Assembly: GCA_000697335.1 (NCBI GenBank)
Contig: JNEM01010315.1
Span: 1-41,248 of the forward strand
Direction: 5' to 3'
Source of the DNA: Conidiobolus incongruus B7586
Lineage: Eukaryota > Entomophthoromycota > Entomophthoromycetes > Entomophthorales > Conidiobolaceae
Length of the DNA: 41,248 nt
Made by a program: the position numbers and the translations under genes. Positions 1-12,355 of the stretch are shown here, piece after piece. The notes under the pieces are model-generated. The model searched no databases. It was not told where the DNA came from and was given only the letters and a program-made list of their open reading frames with translations. Position 1 is the first letter of the stretch. The number at the start of each line of letters is the position of its first letter.

Positions 1-344
1 AAAAAACTTTCTAATTAAAAATAACTGGAAAGAACTACCACATCCAGTATATTCCCCAGATTATAACCCATGTGATTATAATTGTTTTGGGCAATTAAAA
101 AACCAGCTTGCAGGAAAGAAAATTTCTGCAGGAAAATTTAATTGGTTTGTGAAACATCAAATTTCAGTCCTTAATAAAAAGAACTGTTTTTTAGGTGTTA
201 GATCTTTACCAAAAGTATGGCAAAAAGTTATTAGAAATAAAGGAAATTATTAATTTTATATTATATATTTATTTTTACTTTGTATATATTAAAATGTTTA
301 TTTTTTTTCAATCGCAAAAAATTCCCATTATTTAAATTACAAAG
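1..344 (+). mobile_element. mariner (DD34D) element, 3' part, cut by window edge
   Basis: This is the right-hand end of a mariner-family cut-and-paste DNA transposon. Bases 2-253 are an open frame for the last 83 residues of the transposase, including the third catalytic Asp in the block SPDYNPCDYNCFG, with no internal stop. The element then runs through about 90 bp of AT-rich tail to its terminal inverted repeat and ends at 344, followed by a TA at 345-346. The same tail and end occur at 2313 (inverted) and 5750. The visible part is the least damaged of the three copies, so an intact source element upstream of the window is possible but not shown. Confidence 0.9.
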
Positions 345-346
345 TA

Positions 347-1447
347 ATATTAAAGTTTTTTTCAAGTTAGTAAATAGTTATTAAAAATATAAAATATTTA
401 ATATATATAATTATTTTATTTTTTAAAATTTATATATAAAAATATATTATAATTTAAAATAATATTATATTGATTAAATATTATTATGTAATATATATCA
501 AACTATCTGATAGTTATAAATATAATAAATTCAAATTTTTCCACTCAAAATATATTTTTCAAAAATTTTTAATCCTAAATATATTATTTAAAATAAGGAT
601 TTGGAATATTTTTGAAAATTCTTTCTTTAAATTATATATAAGATATAAAATAAATTAATTAAATTGATAGTTATATCAATTCAAATAATACTTTTTATCA
701 TTATAAAAATTAATTCTAAGATATTCTGAATAGATTCATATATCATAAATTTCAATATGCAATACAAAAATAATAAATATTAATTAGATATCAAAATTAG
801 TTTAATTGGCAAATATAATGACCTTTTTCAAAATACCTTATTTATTTAATATTTGTCATTCTGCATTTGGATCGAAATACACTATTTAATTTATTTTCAA
901 ATAACTAATTGCAGAAAAAGCTACTTAATAAATCATTTTGCTATATTCAATTAAATACAACATACAAAACTCTCGAAAAATTTGAAATCCTGAAAATTTA
1001 AAACTTAGAAATACCATTCAGAATAGTAGTAAGTTATAAAAGTTAATAAATCGAACTTTAAAATAATTTGGTAATTTTATGTATGTGATTTTAGTAATTG
1101 GTTAATATACATTGGAAAAGTTAATTAATAATTGTACAAATAACTTGGAATAGTATAAAAAACCTATCTTAAATAATACTTGTTGAATATATAATGCATT
1201 GAGATTTATTAACTTAGTATTTATATCTATTCAAAATCTGTATAATAATGTATATATACAGATATATATTAACGTATCATACTCTCAACAAATTATAAAA
1301 TATTAAGACATTTAAAGTAATAAGTGATAATTTATTAATTGATATAATGAAAATATTATAAATAATCAATAATTAAATTAATAAACACTTTTAACCAAAT
1401 GCTTTTGGAAATTTTAAATGATAAAAATTAAAGTGGTTTTAACTTTA
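347..1447. other. AT-rich intergenic stretch
   Basis: About 1.1 kb of AT-rich DNA between a mariner end and the membrane-protein gene. Only low-complexity open frames are present (for example 470-658, dominated by Ile, Lys, Tyr and Phe). I see no splice-linked coding, RNA gene or repeat here. Confidence 0.6.
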
Positions 1448-2188
1448 TCAAGAATTTTCCTGTTGTATAATTATAAGTACTTGATTCTTGAGTCGATACA
1501 ATAGGAAATATTCCATATTCAACCCAAGTAGAACTATTGTGGTACTGCAATTAACGCATATAAGAAGATTATTTGATACTGATGCTAATATCGCAAATAT
1601 TAAATCAATAAAGAACACAATTATTATTCCAATCCAATATTGATGCAATAATCCACTCATTAGATTATCGGTGTTGTATTTTTTAAAACGATAATAGCAT
1701 ATTAAGTTGCAAATGAAATCAGTAAATGTGATAGACACAATACCAATAACGACTGCTAAATTTAAATCGAGCTTATCTTTGTATCCAAAATATCTAGTAA
1801 TTAAGGGTATTGAGAATATGCCGCAAGCGATGGCGGCTGGAAGTTGAATAACAACTATTATAGCCAAATCAATTTTTGCCAATATAAAATAAGAATTTTT
1901 GAACAGAATCCAAAAATATCCAAACCCAAAATTTGCAGAGAGAATCGTAATAATATGGCCATAAATCTTTTTCTTTTCGCTAACAAATTGTAGCATGAAT
2001 GTCCCAGTAATATCTCCAATTAGACCTAGGTTTGTTATCAAATATGCAATACTCATCCCTGAATAATATTCCCCGGTTAATTTGATTGTATAAAACAAAA
2101 TTCCAGCTATAATTATTCCAATTGAAATTCCCCCAATAAAGTTTTCGATAGCAGAGCTCACTTGAGGATCTAGATCTATATATATCAT
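1448..2188 (-). CDS. predicted seven-helix membrane protein, unrecognised
   Basis: A single-exon frame of 246 residues. Hydrophobic segments lie near residues 17-36, 44-66, 78-98, 105-130, 142-162, 184-206 and 209-232, giving a likely seven-helix integral membrane protein with a short N-terminal tail and short loops. The intervening loops carry the charges (KLTGEYYSG, VSEKKKIYG, RYFGYKDKLD, YRFKKYNTDN). I do not recognise the family. The layout resembles the broad class of fungal 7TM proteins of unknown function, and a receptor or transporter role cannot be chosen from sequence. The start is the first Met, 4 codons into a short hydrophilic leader. It lies between two mariner copies, which may be chance. 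That it is a gene rests on the length of a non-repetitive hydrophobic frame in AT-rich DNA. Confidence 0.6.
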   Translation of the reverse strand: MIYIDLDPQVSSAIENFIGGISIGIIIAGILFYTIKLTGEYYSGMSIAYLITNLGLIGDITGTFMLQFVSEKKKIYGHIITILSANFGFGYFWILFKNSYFILAKIDLAIIVVIQLPAAIACGIFSIPLITRYFGYKDKLDLNLAVVIGIVSITFTDFICNLICYYRFKKYNTDNLMSGLLHQYWIGIIIVFFIDLIFAILASVSNNLLICVNCSTTIVLLGLNMEYFLLYRLKNQVLIIIQQENS

Positions 2189-2312
2189 GGATAACTAGGT
2201 TAACTATAAGCTATACATTGAATAATTTTCAATTATTATTACTATTATTTGTATTGATTACATATTTATTATATATATCATTTTAAATCAAGATCAGCAT
2301 TTCATGTTATTA

Positions 2313-3624
2313 CTTTGTAATTTAAATAATGGGAATTTTTTGCGATTGAAAAAAAATAAACATTTTAATATATACAAAGTAAAAATAAATATATAATATA
2401 AAATTAATAATTTCCTTTATTTCTAATAACTTTTTGCCATACTTTTAGCAAAGATCTAACACCTAAAAAACAGTTCTTTTTATTAAAGACTGAAATTTGA
2501 TGTTTCACAAACCAATTAAATTTTCCTGCAGAAATTTTCTTTCCTGTAAGCTGGTTTTTTAATTACCCAAAACAATTATAATCACATGGGTTATAATCTA
2601 GGGAATATACTAGATGTGGTAGTTTTTTCCAGTTATTTTTAATTAGAAAGTTTTTTACAACTTTAGATTTATGTATTTTGCAATTATCATGCAAAATAAT
2701 AAGTCTTCTTAAATTATATTGAGAACACCAATTAAAAATACTTTTATTTAAAAAAGCAATATATAATTTACTATTAATTGATTTTCCTTCAAGAACTAAA
2801 TAAGAATAGCATATGCTATTATAATCTATTGCTACAATTAACATTTGCTTATCAATAAAGTGTTTATTTAAAGGAATTTGTAGAAGGGGTTGATTTGGTT
2901 TAATCCAACACCTTGATTTATGTTTTAACAAAGGATTATACAAAAGAATCCAAGATTCATCAATTGTAATAATTCACTGTAAAAGCTTTGGTTTCTAGTT
3001 ATACCTTAGTAAGTTTTGTTTAGCAATAGCTACTCTAGCTTTTTTTTAAGCTTTAGTTAAATTATAAGGTACCTATTTTACATTTTTATTGATTAATTTT
3101 AATTTAAACTTTAATATATATAAAATACTTGTGTGACTAATATTAAAGTGTTTTGATAATTCTCTAGCTGAAATAAAAAGGTGTTTTTTAATATAATTTT
3201 TTACTTTATTAATAATTAGAAAAGTGATAGTTGAAATTAATCTTCTAGATTTTAACAAGTTTTGGGTAGTTTCTCTCCTAGCTTTAAAATAATTTACCTA
3301 GCAATAAATTGTTGATTTAGATAATACTTCATTACCAAAAACTGTTTGTAAATTTTAAATGATTTTAAAGGGTTTGTGGTTAAGTTTTACTGATACTAAA
3401 ATAAAAAACTTTTGATGGTTACTATTTGGTTTAAGCATGATTAAATTAAACAACTAATTTTAAAAAATTCATTTTTTAATCAAATAAATTATTATATATA
3501 TATATATATATAGTTCAAAACTATTTATTTTCCTATTTGTTTTGTATATATTTGCTTATTTGAAACTAATAATATGTTTGAAAAATCGGAAATTAAAAAA
3601 TTTCCTATTTCTTTGATTCTATGG
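2313..3624 (-). mobile_element. mariner (DD34D) element, full length, inactive
   Basis: A complete 1312-bp copy bounded by TA dinucleotides (2311-2312 and 3625-3626), the classical mariner target duplication. The ends are imperfect terminal inverted repeats of about 30 bp sharing the core AATGGGAA/AATAGGAAA followed by a T run. The transposase frame reads on the minus strand from 3438 to 2404. A TA microsatellite at about 3492-3512 lies in the 5' untranslated part and recurs in the copy at 4447. The copy lies head to head with that copy, 822 bp apart. Confidence 0.9.
2404..3438 (-). pseudogene. mariner transposase, decayed
   Basis: A 1035-bp frame (345 codons with stop), the normal length of a mariner transposase. 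Visible parts are an N-terminal helix-turn-helix region, the first catalytic Asp in TIDESW, the second in HDNCKIHKS and the third in the DYNPCDY block; 34 residues separate the second and third Asp, which defines DD34D mariner. About seven stop codons interrupt the frame, at positions where Trp or Gln is expected (TGG to TAG or TGA, CAA to TAA), yet I found no insertion or deletion. Compared with the fragment at 1-253, nearly all differences are C-to-T or G-to-A and most lie in CpA or TpG. The copy cannot encode an active enzyme. Confidence 0.88.
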
Positions 3625-3626
3625 TA

Positions 3627-4444
3627 ATAACTTTATATTTCCAAATAATTGAAATTTAAGATTATATTTGAATATTAAACTTAATATCATTAATAGTCAT
3701 TTTTAGTTCAAAATCAGAAATTTTCAAATATTTCCTTTAAGAATTAGGTTAAGATATTCTTTTGAAGTCATTTTAAGAATATAAGCACCATAATTAAAAT
3801 ATTTTTTGTTTGAAAAAATAAGATTGATTCCTTGATTAGATATAAAAGTGACTTGAGTAGTGATTATATACAGATTTAAAATAATCCTATTCAATAGCAC
3901 AATAATAGTAATTAAAATATTTAAAGTAATGATTATGATATATTTTCATCTAACAACTCTATTTTATTTTAAATATTATCTATAATTAAGTTTCTTAATT
4001 TTCTGTTGATCATCATATTCCAAAAATAATACAATATTTAGCAAGTATATTAGGAATAATTATAACCATATCATTGAAACTAACAAATATTCTGTCTTCA
4101 TTAATCTATATTAAAATTTTGATTTTCAATAAATTATTAAAATTAGAGATTATGGAATTAAAGACTTGAATTTGAAATTTCATATTAAATATTTGATAAA
4201 ATAATATATATTCACCTGATATAATATATAATAAAATAAAATTTTCAGGTACTAATAATAAAATATATTATGAAACTTGGTTTATGTTTTTTAAAAATAT
4301 AATTGATTACTTATTAATTGTTCAATTGTAATAAAATAACTGATAATATTAAATGATTTTTATTTTCAATAATAACTGTGACAATTATACAAATTATTTT
4401 TACTCTCAAACAAAACTATTTATTTTAGATTTTTTATACAATAT
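3627..4444. other. AT-rich spacer between two mariner copies
   Basis: About 820 bp of AT-rich unique-looking sequence between the two head-to-head mariner elements. No gene, RNA or repeat is visible. Confidence 0.6.
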
Positions 4445-4446
4445 TA

Positions 4447-5750
4447 CCTTGAATTTAAAATAATGGGAAATTTTTTAATTTCTAATTTTTTAAACATATT
4501 ATTAGTTTGAAATAAATAAATATATATAAAGTTAATAGGAAATTATATATTTTTAATATATATATATATATTAGTTTTTTTGATTAAAAAATTAACTTTT
4601 TAAAATTGGTTGTTTAATTTAATTATGCTTAAACCAAATAGTGATCATCAAAAGTTTTTTATTTTGGTATCAGTAAAACTTAACTATAAACCCTCTAAAA
4701 TTATTTAAAATTTATAAGCAGCTTTTAGTAATAAAGTCTTATCTAAATTAACAATTTATTGCTAGGTAAATTACTTTAAAGCTAAGAGAGAAACTATTCA
4801 AAACCTGTTAAAATCTAGAAAACTAACTTCAACTATTACTCTTTTAATTGTAAATAAAGTGAAAAAATATATTGAAAAGCACCTTTTTATTTTAGCTAAA
4901 GAATTATCTAAGTACTTTAATATTAGTTTTATAAGTATTTTATATATTTTAAAGTTTAAATTAAAATTAATAAATAAAAATGTAAAATAGGTACCTTATA
5001 ATTTAACTAAAGCTTAAAAAAAAACTAGAGTAGTTATTACTAAATAAAACCTATTGAAATATTACCAGAAGCCTAAACTTTTACAGTGAATAATTACAAT
5101 TAATGAATCTTAGATCCTTATGTATAATCCTTTATTAAAACACAAATCAAGATGCTAGATTAAGTTAAATTAACCCCCTCTACAAATCCCTTTAAATAAA
5201 CATTTTGTTAATAAGTGAATGTTAATTATTGTAATAGATTATAATGTTATATGTTATTCTTATTTAGTTCTTGAAGGAAAATCAATTAATAGTAAATTAT
5301 ATATTGTTTTTTTAAATAAAAGTATTTCTAATTGGTGTTCTCAATATAATTTAAGAAGACTTATTATTTTGCATGATAATTGCAAAATACATAAATCTAA
5401 AGCTATAAAAAACTTTCTAATTAAAAATAACTGGAAAGAACTACCACATCCAGTATATTCCCCTGATTATAACTTATGTGATTATAATTGCTTTAGGCAA
5501 TTAAAAAACCAGCTTGCAGAAAAGAAAATTTCTACAGGAAAATTTAATTGGTTTGTGAAACATTAAATTTTAGTCTTTAATAAAAAGAACTGTTTTTTAG
5601 GTGTTAGAAGTTTGCTAAAAGTATAGCAAAAAGTTATTAATAATAAAAGAAATTATTAATTTTATATTATATATTTATTTTTATATATCATATATTCAAA
5701 TGTTTATTTATTTTTAATCACAAAAAATTCCCATTATTAAAAATGCAGAG
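4447..5750 (+). mobile_element. mariner (DD34D) element, full length, inactive
   Basis: A complete 1304-bp copy of the same family, flanked by TA at 4445-4446 and 5751-5752. The left end is CCTTGAATTT followed by the shared TIR core; the right end matches the inverted core at 5725-5750. A TA-rich tract at about 4558-4572 corresponds to the microsatellite in the copy at 2313-3624. It is more decayed than that copy. Confidence 0.9.
4625..5659 (+). pseudogene. mariner transposase, heavily decayed
   Basis: Exactly 1035 bp from the Met codon to the terminal stop, identical in length to the copy at 2404-3438, so decay was by substitution and not by indels. A dozen or more in-frame stops are present and the first catalytic Asp is changed (INES where the sister copy has IDES). 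The longest clean stretch is 5219-5566, which holds HDNCKIHKS and the third-Asp region. Several stops coincide with those of the other copy (for example the Trp positions before VNYFK and VPYN), so either the two share a damaged ancestor or the same sites were hit repeatedly. Confidence 0.88.
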
Positions 5751-5752
5751 TA

Positions 5753-7506
5753 ATATATATGTATAACATAAAATTTTGTTATGAAATATAATTAAAACAA
5801 AAACAGTATAGTATAACATAATTAAAATTAGCATTGATATATAACTATATATTCCACTATTTTAATACAAGCTTTCTAAATTTAAAATTACTTATTTTAT
5901 GTATTTAAATATAGGCAAGTATCAATTGTTATGAATATTTCAATACTCAAATGATATCTGGCATATTTATGTATTCCTTTTTTATTACAATCTTAGGTTT
6001 GCAATTATAATATCTCATTAATTTTTTGATATAAAAATAATTAGTAATATAAGAGTTGAAAACAAGAGAGTTCAACACATATTATGTAAATATTAGTATT
6101 CAAATATGATGAATAATATACTATGTTAATTCAGCAACAGATATATTTTCTTAAAAATTTAATTCAAAAGTATACTTTTAATTAAATGAATTATTTTTTG
6201 CATCAGTACTTTAACCAATTAAACACTCACGCCTAAACTTTATAATTTCATACAATATTAATATTATTAATACCAAAGACTATTTTTATTGATAATATAG
6301 TAATAGCTTGATACATTTTAGGAGCTTAGAAACAATATTTAAATATTGTTAAAACCATCGATTTTCTTAAATTTAAAATATATAAAATTCCCAATGTTAT
6401 TATATTAATACATTAATTTTTTTAATTAAAATCACCTTTATATAATATAACCCACCAAAAGTACGAATTTTGTTTATTTTTTGATAATTGTAATTTATAG
6501 AATGTGTGAGCAATTCATACAATTGAATAAATATATTAATCTTATAACATGGTATTGCTTTATAATATATATATTGGATATTTTAAAATGAAAGTACATC
6601 AGTATTATTTCAATGTTTAATTAATCATAACTATATTTTATAATCTAGGAGATGTTATAATTTATTTATAATATTTAAAAAATTGATGACAATGTTATTC
6701 ATATCTGCAGGAATGAGATTAATTTGAACGAAAATACTATTTCAAAAGTTATTTAAAAGATAGATATAGTTTAAACAATTATAACAAATGAATTTCGATA
6801 ATATGTTCCTTTTTGTAAATTATATCTTTTTTATCCAGTTTACCTTGAGATTTAGAATAACAATTGTCAATTGCATTTTGTATAATTAATATATAATAAT
6901 GTTTTTAGTGACTATAACTTTTATCAATTTACAAATATAATACAAATGGTGGAAATATCAATATTCAATTGAATGAATATTGGCTAAGGTTTAGAGTTAA
7001 TACACTAGACTTCATAAATCCCTATAATATATCCATTTATACTTAGTTTAGGTATTTTGAAAATAGTAGTAACATTAAATTTGTATAAATTTTAATTGGA
7101 ATTAAGTGTATTTATTTGAGATACCTGATAATGAATATGATATTAATACTATCAGGTGAGTATTCGATATTAAATAATGATATTATTATTGGTTTACATA
7201 GTTTATATTTAACGAAATCATAACATATTTTTCAACTAGTCATAATTATATTTGAAAAAAACTATCCTATTATAGAAATTTTAATTGGATTATTATTGAT
7301 TCGAACTGATACACAATATTTATCATATTGATATTTATTGTGGTTGAGTTGAATAATATTGAAAAATTTTCAATTTAATTTTAAAAGATCTAAGATTCAA
7401 GATTATTTTGTTGAAATATCTTATTACATTTTTTATACATTATATTTCAATTATTAGTTTTTGAATTTGAATAATATTGGTTGTTTTTGGATTATATTTG
7501 TGAAGC
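5753..7506. other. AT-rich intergenic stretch
   Basis: About 1.75 kb upstream of the secreted-protein gene. It is very AT-rich, without open frames of note, RNA-like composition islands or repeats that I can see. The promoter of the downstream gene must lie here, but I see no convincing core element. Confidence 0.6.
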
Positions 7507-9445
7507 ATGAGAGGCTTAAATCGATTAATAATACGGATTTTAATAGCTTGTATACTTGGTGTAAACATTAATTCCAATGTTATGGCAGCGAATTGGATCC
7601 AAAAATTTATAGGGAGTTCCTTCAAATTAGGTGCGGGAGCTCTCGATGCAGTTGGATCTGGCCTTACCGCTCTTGCTGGCGTGTTAGATCCAGTCCTCAA
7701 TCCTTTTGATACAGTTTCAGAAATGGTTATTGATGCAGTAAATCCGTTTAAAGAACGCATTCCTGCTTCGCAAAGGCACTTGGGTGGACCATCAAATTCT
7801 GGTTCCGAAGGAAAATATCATGATTTAGGGGAAGCTTGGTTAGCTCTAATTCACCCTAGATCTCAACATTCGGGTTCGGAAACTGATGATGGTACAAACC
7901 ATCCAGAAGTTTCACTAGATCCACAACAACAAGAACGAGTTGCCACTGCGAATCGAGTCAATGATATTATTAAAGACCTCCAGCAAAAATTTGGCAACGG
8001 GGACAATTCTTACGATCCTGCAGTATACGAAATCGTCCAAAAGGTAATTGGCGTTTTGGAAAAGCCTGACTTTAATGGAAATGACCCAGGTACCAAGAAA
8101 CAGATAGACGAATATATTCACCAAATTATAGAAGTTTACAATAAGTCCGTTCTTGAAAAATATAATATCGATTTCCTGAATCCCTCTAAGGAAAAATCAC
8201 CCAATGTAAAAACATTTATGCCTGATTTTGACAATTTAGTATTTATGTTAGAGGATCGCTTTTTGAAGAATAAGCCTGTAATTAACGAGTACATCGGAGC
8301 TTTCATAGACAGCCACTACAAGAATTCAGATGATGATTATGATCCTGATATCTTAAGATTGAAATATGCAGTGGAAGACTTTGTTTCATCTCCAGAATTC
8401 GACTTAGAAGAAGATTGGAGTGTTGTTAAACTTGTTGATTTTATCAAGAAAATAGAAGAGATTTTCTTTAAACATGAAAGTTCATATACCCATCAAGGTA
8501 AAGAAGCTCATCAGCCCGAGGATTCGTCACACCATTTGCATTCACGATATACCAAGGAATTCAAGAAGCGCAGTACTGACATCCCACCCTTACAGCCTTC
8601 AAACACTGAAAATAGACAAAATTCATCTCAACAGTAAACCATTTATACTTTTATCCCAATACTAATACAATATATTAATCTTATTATTTAGACCTAAGGT
8701 TAGCATCGCCATATCTCCTGAAGCCGAACTGGCTCTTGAACATTTGTACGTCGTATCAGATCCCTTGAAGCTCTTGACCATGTATTTTGATAATTATTAT
8801 AAGAACCCTGCAACTAATGAATATTTTGAAGTTTTACAACCAATAATAAAAAATATTACTGAAACAGTGACATCTAATCAATCGAATTTGAGTACTCCAG
8901 AGGTCTTGACTCAACTTAGGAATTCGTTCAACGAACTTGAGAGCACATATTGGAATCACTTGAAAAAAGGTTCAATCCTTTCAAATGGTAATATTGGACC
9001 TGGGTTTGCAATTTACAATCCAAATGGAGTCATTTCAAAAAATATTCCTGGACTGATTTTTGCAGATTTAACTAGAGAGACTAAAGGATTTATCACATAC
9101 CTTTATTTGGGCAACTATCCTAATGGTGAAAATGCCGAAGATATCATTAATAATTACTTGAAAAGCCATTTTACCAACCCTCAAGGCTCGTTTGATGCTA
9201 ATATTCAACCCATTGTTGAACAAATCGTGGCATATTCTCATGATCCAACTTCCGATGTACGTAATCTTAGGAGTCTCCAAAAATTGATATTACTACTCAT
9301 CAAATTGGAAGAAGCATTTTTCAAAAAGAAAGAAGGAGGAGTTACTCAAGTAATTCATACGATTAAGAATCAATCTGGAGGTCGTCGAAATATATTTGGA
9401 ATTACTATAGATTTTGTTCAAGGCATCATAGATTGTGTGATTTAA
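7507..9445 (+). CDS. secreted protein with four helical modules, two exons
   Basis: Exons 7507-8633 and 8692-9445 join in frame across a 58-bp GT-AG intron (branch-like ACTAATAC at 8661-8668) to give 626 residues. Residues 1-27 are a signal peptide (hydrophobic IIRILIACILGV, likely cut after VMA-ANW), so the product should enter the secretory pathway. Residues 28-82 are Gly/Ala-rich and amphipathic. Four related modules of about 64 residues follow at roughly 151-214, 259-322, 403-468 and 526-588. Each has an N-terminal helix ending in Tyr/Phe before an Asn/Asp-rich turn, a middle helix of the form YDPxVxxIVxxI, a polar turn, and a final helix ending in IEEIFFK or LEEAFFK. Modules 2 and 3 are joined by a His/Ser/Gln-rich linker (323-376). 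The C-terminus is hydrophobic (about 609-626). I do not recognise the family; a secreted effector-like or wall protein is a guess. Codon use is richer in G+C than its surroundings, which supports real coding. Confidence 0.85.
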
Positions 9446-11382
9446 GTTACTTGATATTTTGATAATAAATATTTATCCTATCATTTTTCAAACTATCAAC
9501 ATAACGTAATGTTATTAAACATTTTCAAATTATAAAAGTTTGTATTTAAAATTTTGACAATTAAATTTAAAAAATCTCACAATATATGGATAATTTATAC
9601 ATCTTTATATATCTTAAATCCGATTAAAAACCTATCATTAAATATTTAATAAACAAATATAAATTTGATATGATAATTTTATCAGAATATCTCTTCAGTA
9701 TATAATATATTTATTATACAATTATTTTTCATAATTTAACATCAAAATTTCGATGTTATCAGAGTATTTCGAATTAGTATATAGTAAAATAATGTTCGAA
9801 CAATGATTTATATGCCTCATGTTTATTTTAATGTTAAAAAGGACAAATCATAAACTTTATCTTTAAAATATAGACCATTAATATTTTAATAATTTGATTA
9901 ATTTTATATTAAAATTATTCAAATTTCAAAATAAAATCTGTTTTTTGAAATCCAAACTTATCTTAGTGACTCTGATTTGAAAAAATTTTCATTGAATATC
10001 CTATAAAATATATTAAGGAATATTCAATACCTCCAAGCTGTAAAGAAAGCTGCTTATTTCATAAATAATATTAGAAATACTATTAATATCATATGTATGA
10101 AATCTATCTGTTAAAAAATTGAATCAAATTTGAAAACATTTGGCTTGATAAAATGAACAAACGAGTTTAATAGTAAATTATTTTTAACAGAGCTGGTAGG
10201 TTTTAGGTTCAAAATATTTTAATACTAAATTAGATAAAACGGCTCAAAAGTTATGTATATATTAAAAATTAAGTCACTATAAATTTTAACCATTTATTTA
10301 GGAATTATATTTTTTTTAATAACTTATAAAGATTACATAAAAATCATTTATTGTAAAATAAATTAACACTATTTCCATTATAATTATTATCAAATGCTTA
10401 AAATGGAAAACGATTATTCATGCTATCGTTTCAAATTAGATAAGACATGGCTGATTTGTTTTAGTCTCCATGCTTGTCAACCCTGATTGTAACTAATCTC
10501 AAAATAGGTATAGTAATATTTCAAAAATTATATTATTAGTTATTAGGTATATATAAATAAATGCATAATTAGTGGGATAGATAATTTTATTAAATAGATT
10601 ACAGGTATCGGATTAATATCGTTAAATTATAGAACCAATCCCTTTAGGTAATTACGTAATATTATATAATATTATATAAATTTAAGAAATTAGCTTTAAC
10701 TTGAAATTTTTATATTATTAATAAGATATTTATTCAATTCTGTGTAATTTATATTGTTTCTGTGATTTATTATACTTAATATCAAATCACGAAAAATTCA
10801 ATATCAAAGGTGATAATTTTTTTTCATCTATTAAAGATCTAAAAGTAATAATACACAAATAATTGATCAGTTTGTTTTTTTCTGTGTTATAAAATTTTCT
10901 TAATGTTAATTCAACTTGTATTTAAGACTTAAAATAAGATAGTTTTGAATTTAAAATTTAAAATAATATATAACTATGAATTTTAATATTATGAAATATA
11001 TGACTGATTTTCAAAGCAATATTCGGAATATATATGTAAATTTAAAAAAATATGAGAAATATAAAGTGGAATTTTTTAAAATTCGAGAAGTCTGTAGAAT
11101 TTAAGGGAAATCAATCCATTAATAATTCAACAACACCAATTTTCTTTAAGACAATCAGTCATCATTCCCTCATCCAACTATTATCAAATGAATTTCATGA
11201 ATTCTCCGCTTTAATCGATCTCATTGGCTGATTATATAATTAATTAAATTTCTTGAGGATTAATAGCTGAACTTAACAATTTTGAAGAGCGATATAAATA
11301 TAAAAGTCCAATTGAATTGGTTGTTATTAAGGTTTCTTTTGTATTATATACGAAACAAATAATAAAACTTCTTTAATCCAAA
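9446..11382. other. AT-rich intergenic stretch
   Basis: About 1.9 kb between the secreted-protein gene and the E2 gene. Except for the TATA-like site near its right end, nothing is visible in it. Confidence 0.55.
11293..11300 (+). promoter_or_regulatory. TATA-like element upstream of E2 gene
   Basis: TATAAATA lies 83 bp before the E2 start codon, at the right distance for a core promoter with a short leader. In DNA this AT-rich the motif could occur by chance. Confidence 0.3.

Positions 11383-12355
<973 letters not shown>

Noticed and set aside
470-658. 62-codon plus-strand frame
   Set aside because: Low-complexity Ile/Lys/Tyr/Phe composition expected of random AT-rich DNA.
1448-5750. Alternative genetic code, because both mariner copies share stop positions
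   Set aside because: Host genes in the window use TAA and TGA as ordinary stops at conserved ends and none contains in-frame stops; the shared sites are explained by decay at Trp and Gln codons.
7440-7760. Minus-strand 106-codon frame over the start of the secreted-protein gene
   Set aside because: It is antisense to a coding exon with signal peptide, repeats and good codon use, and has no family resemblance.
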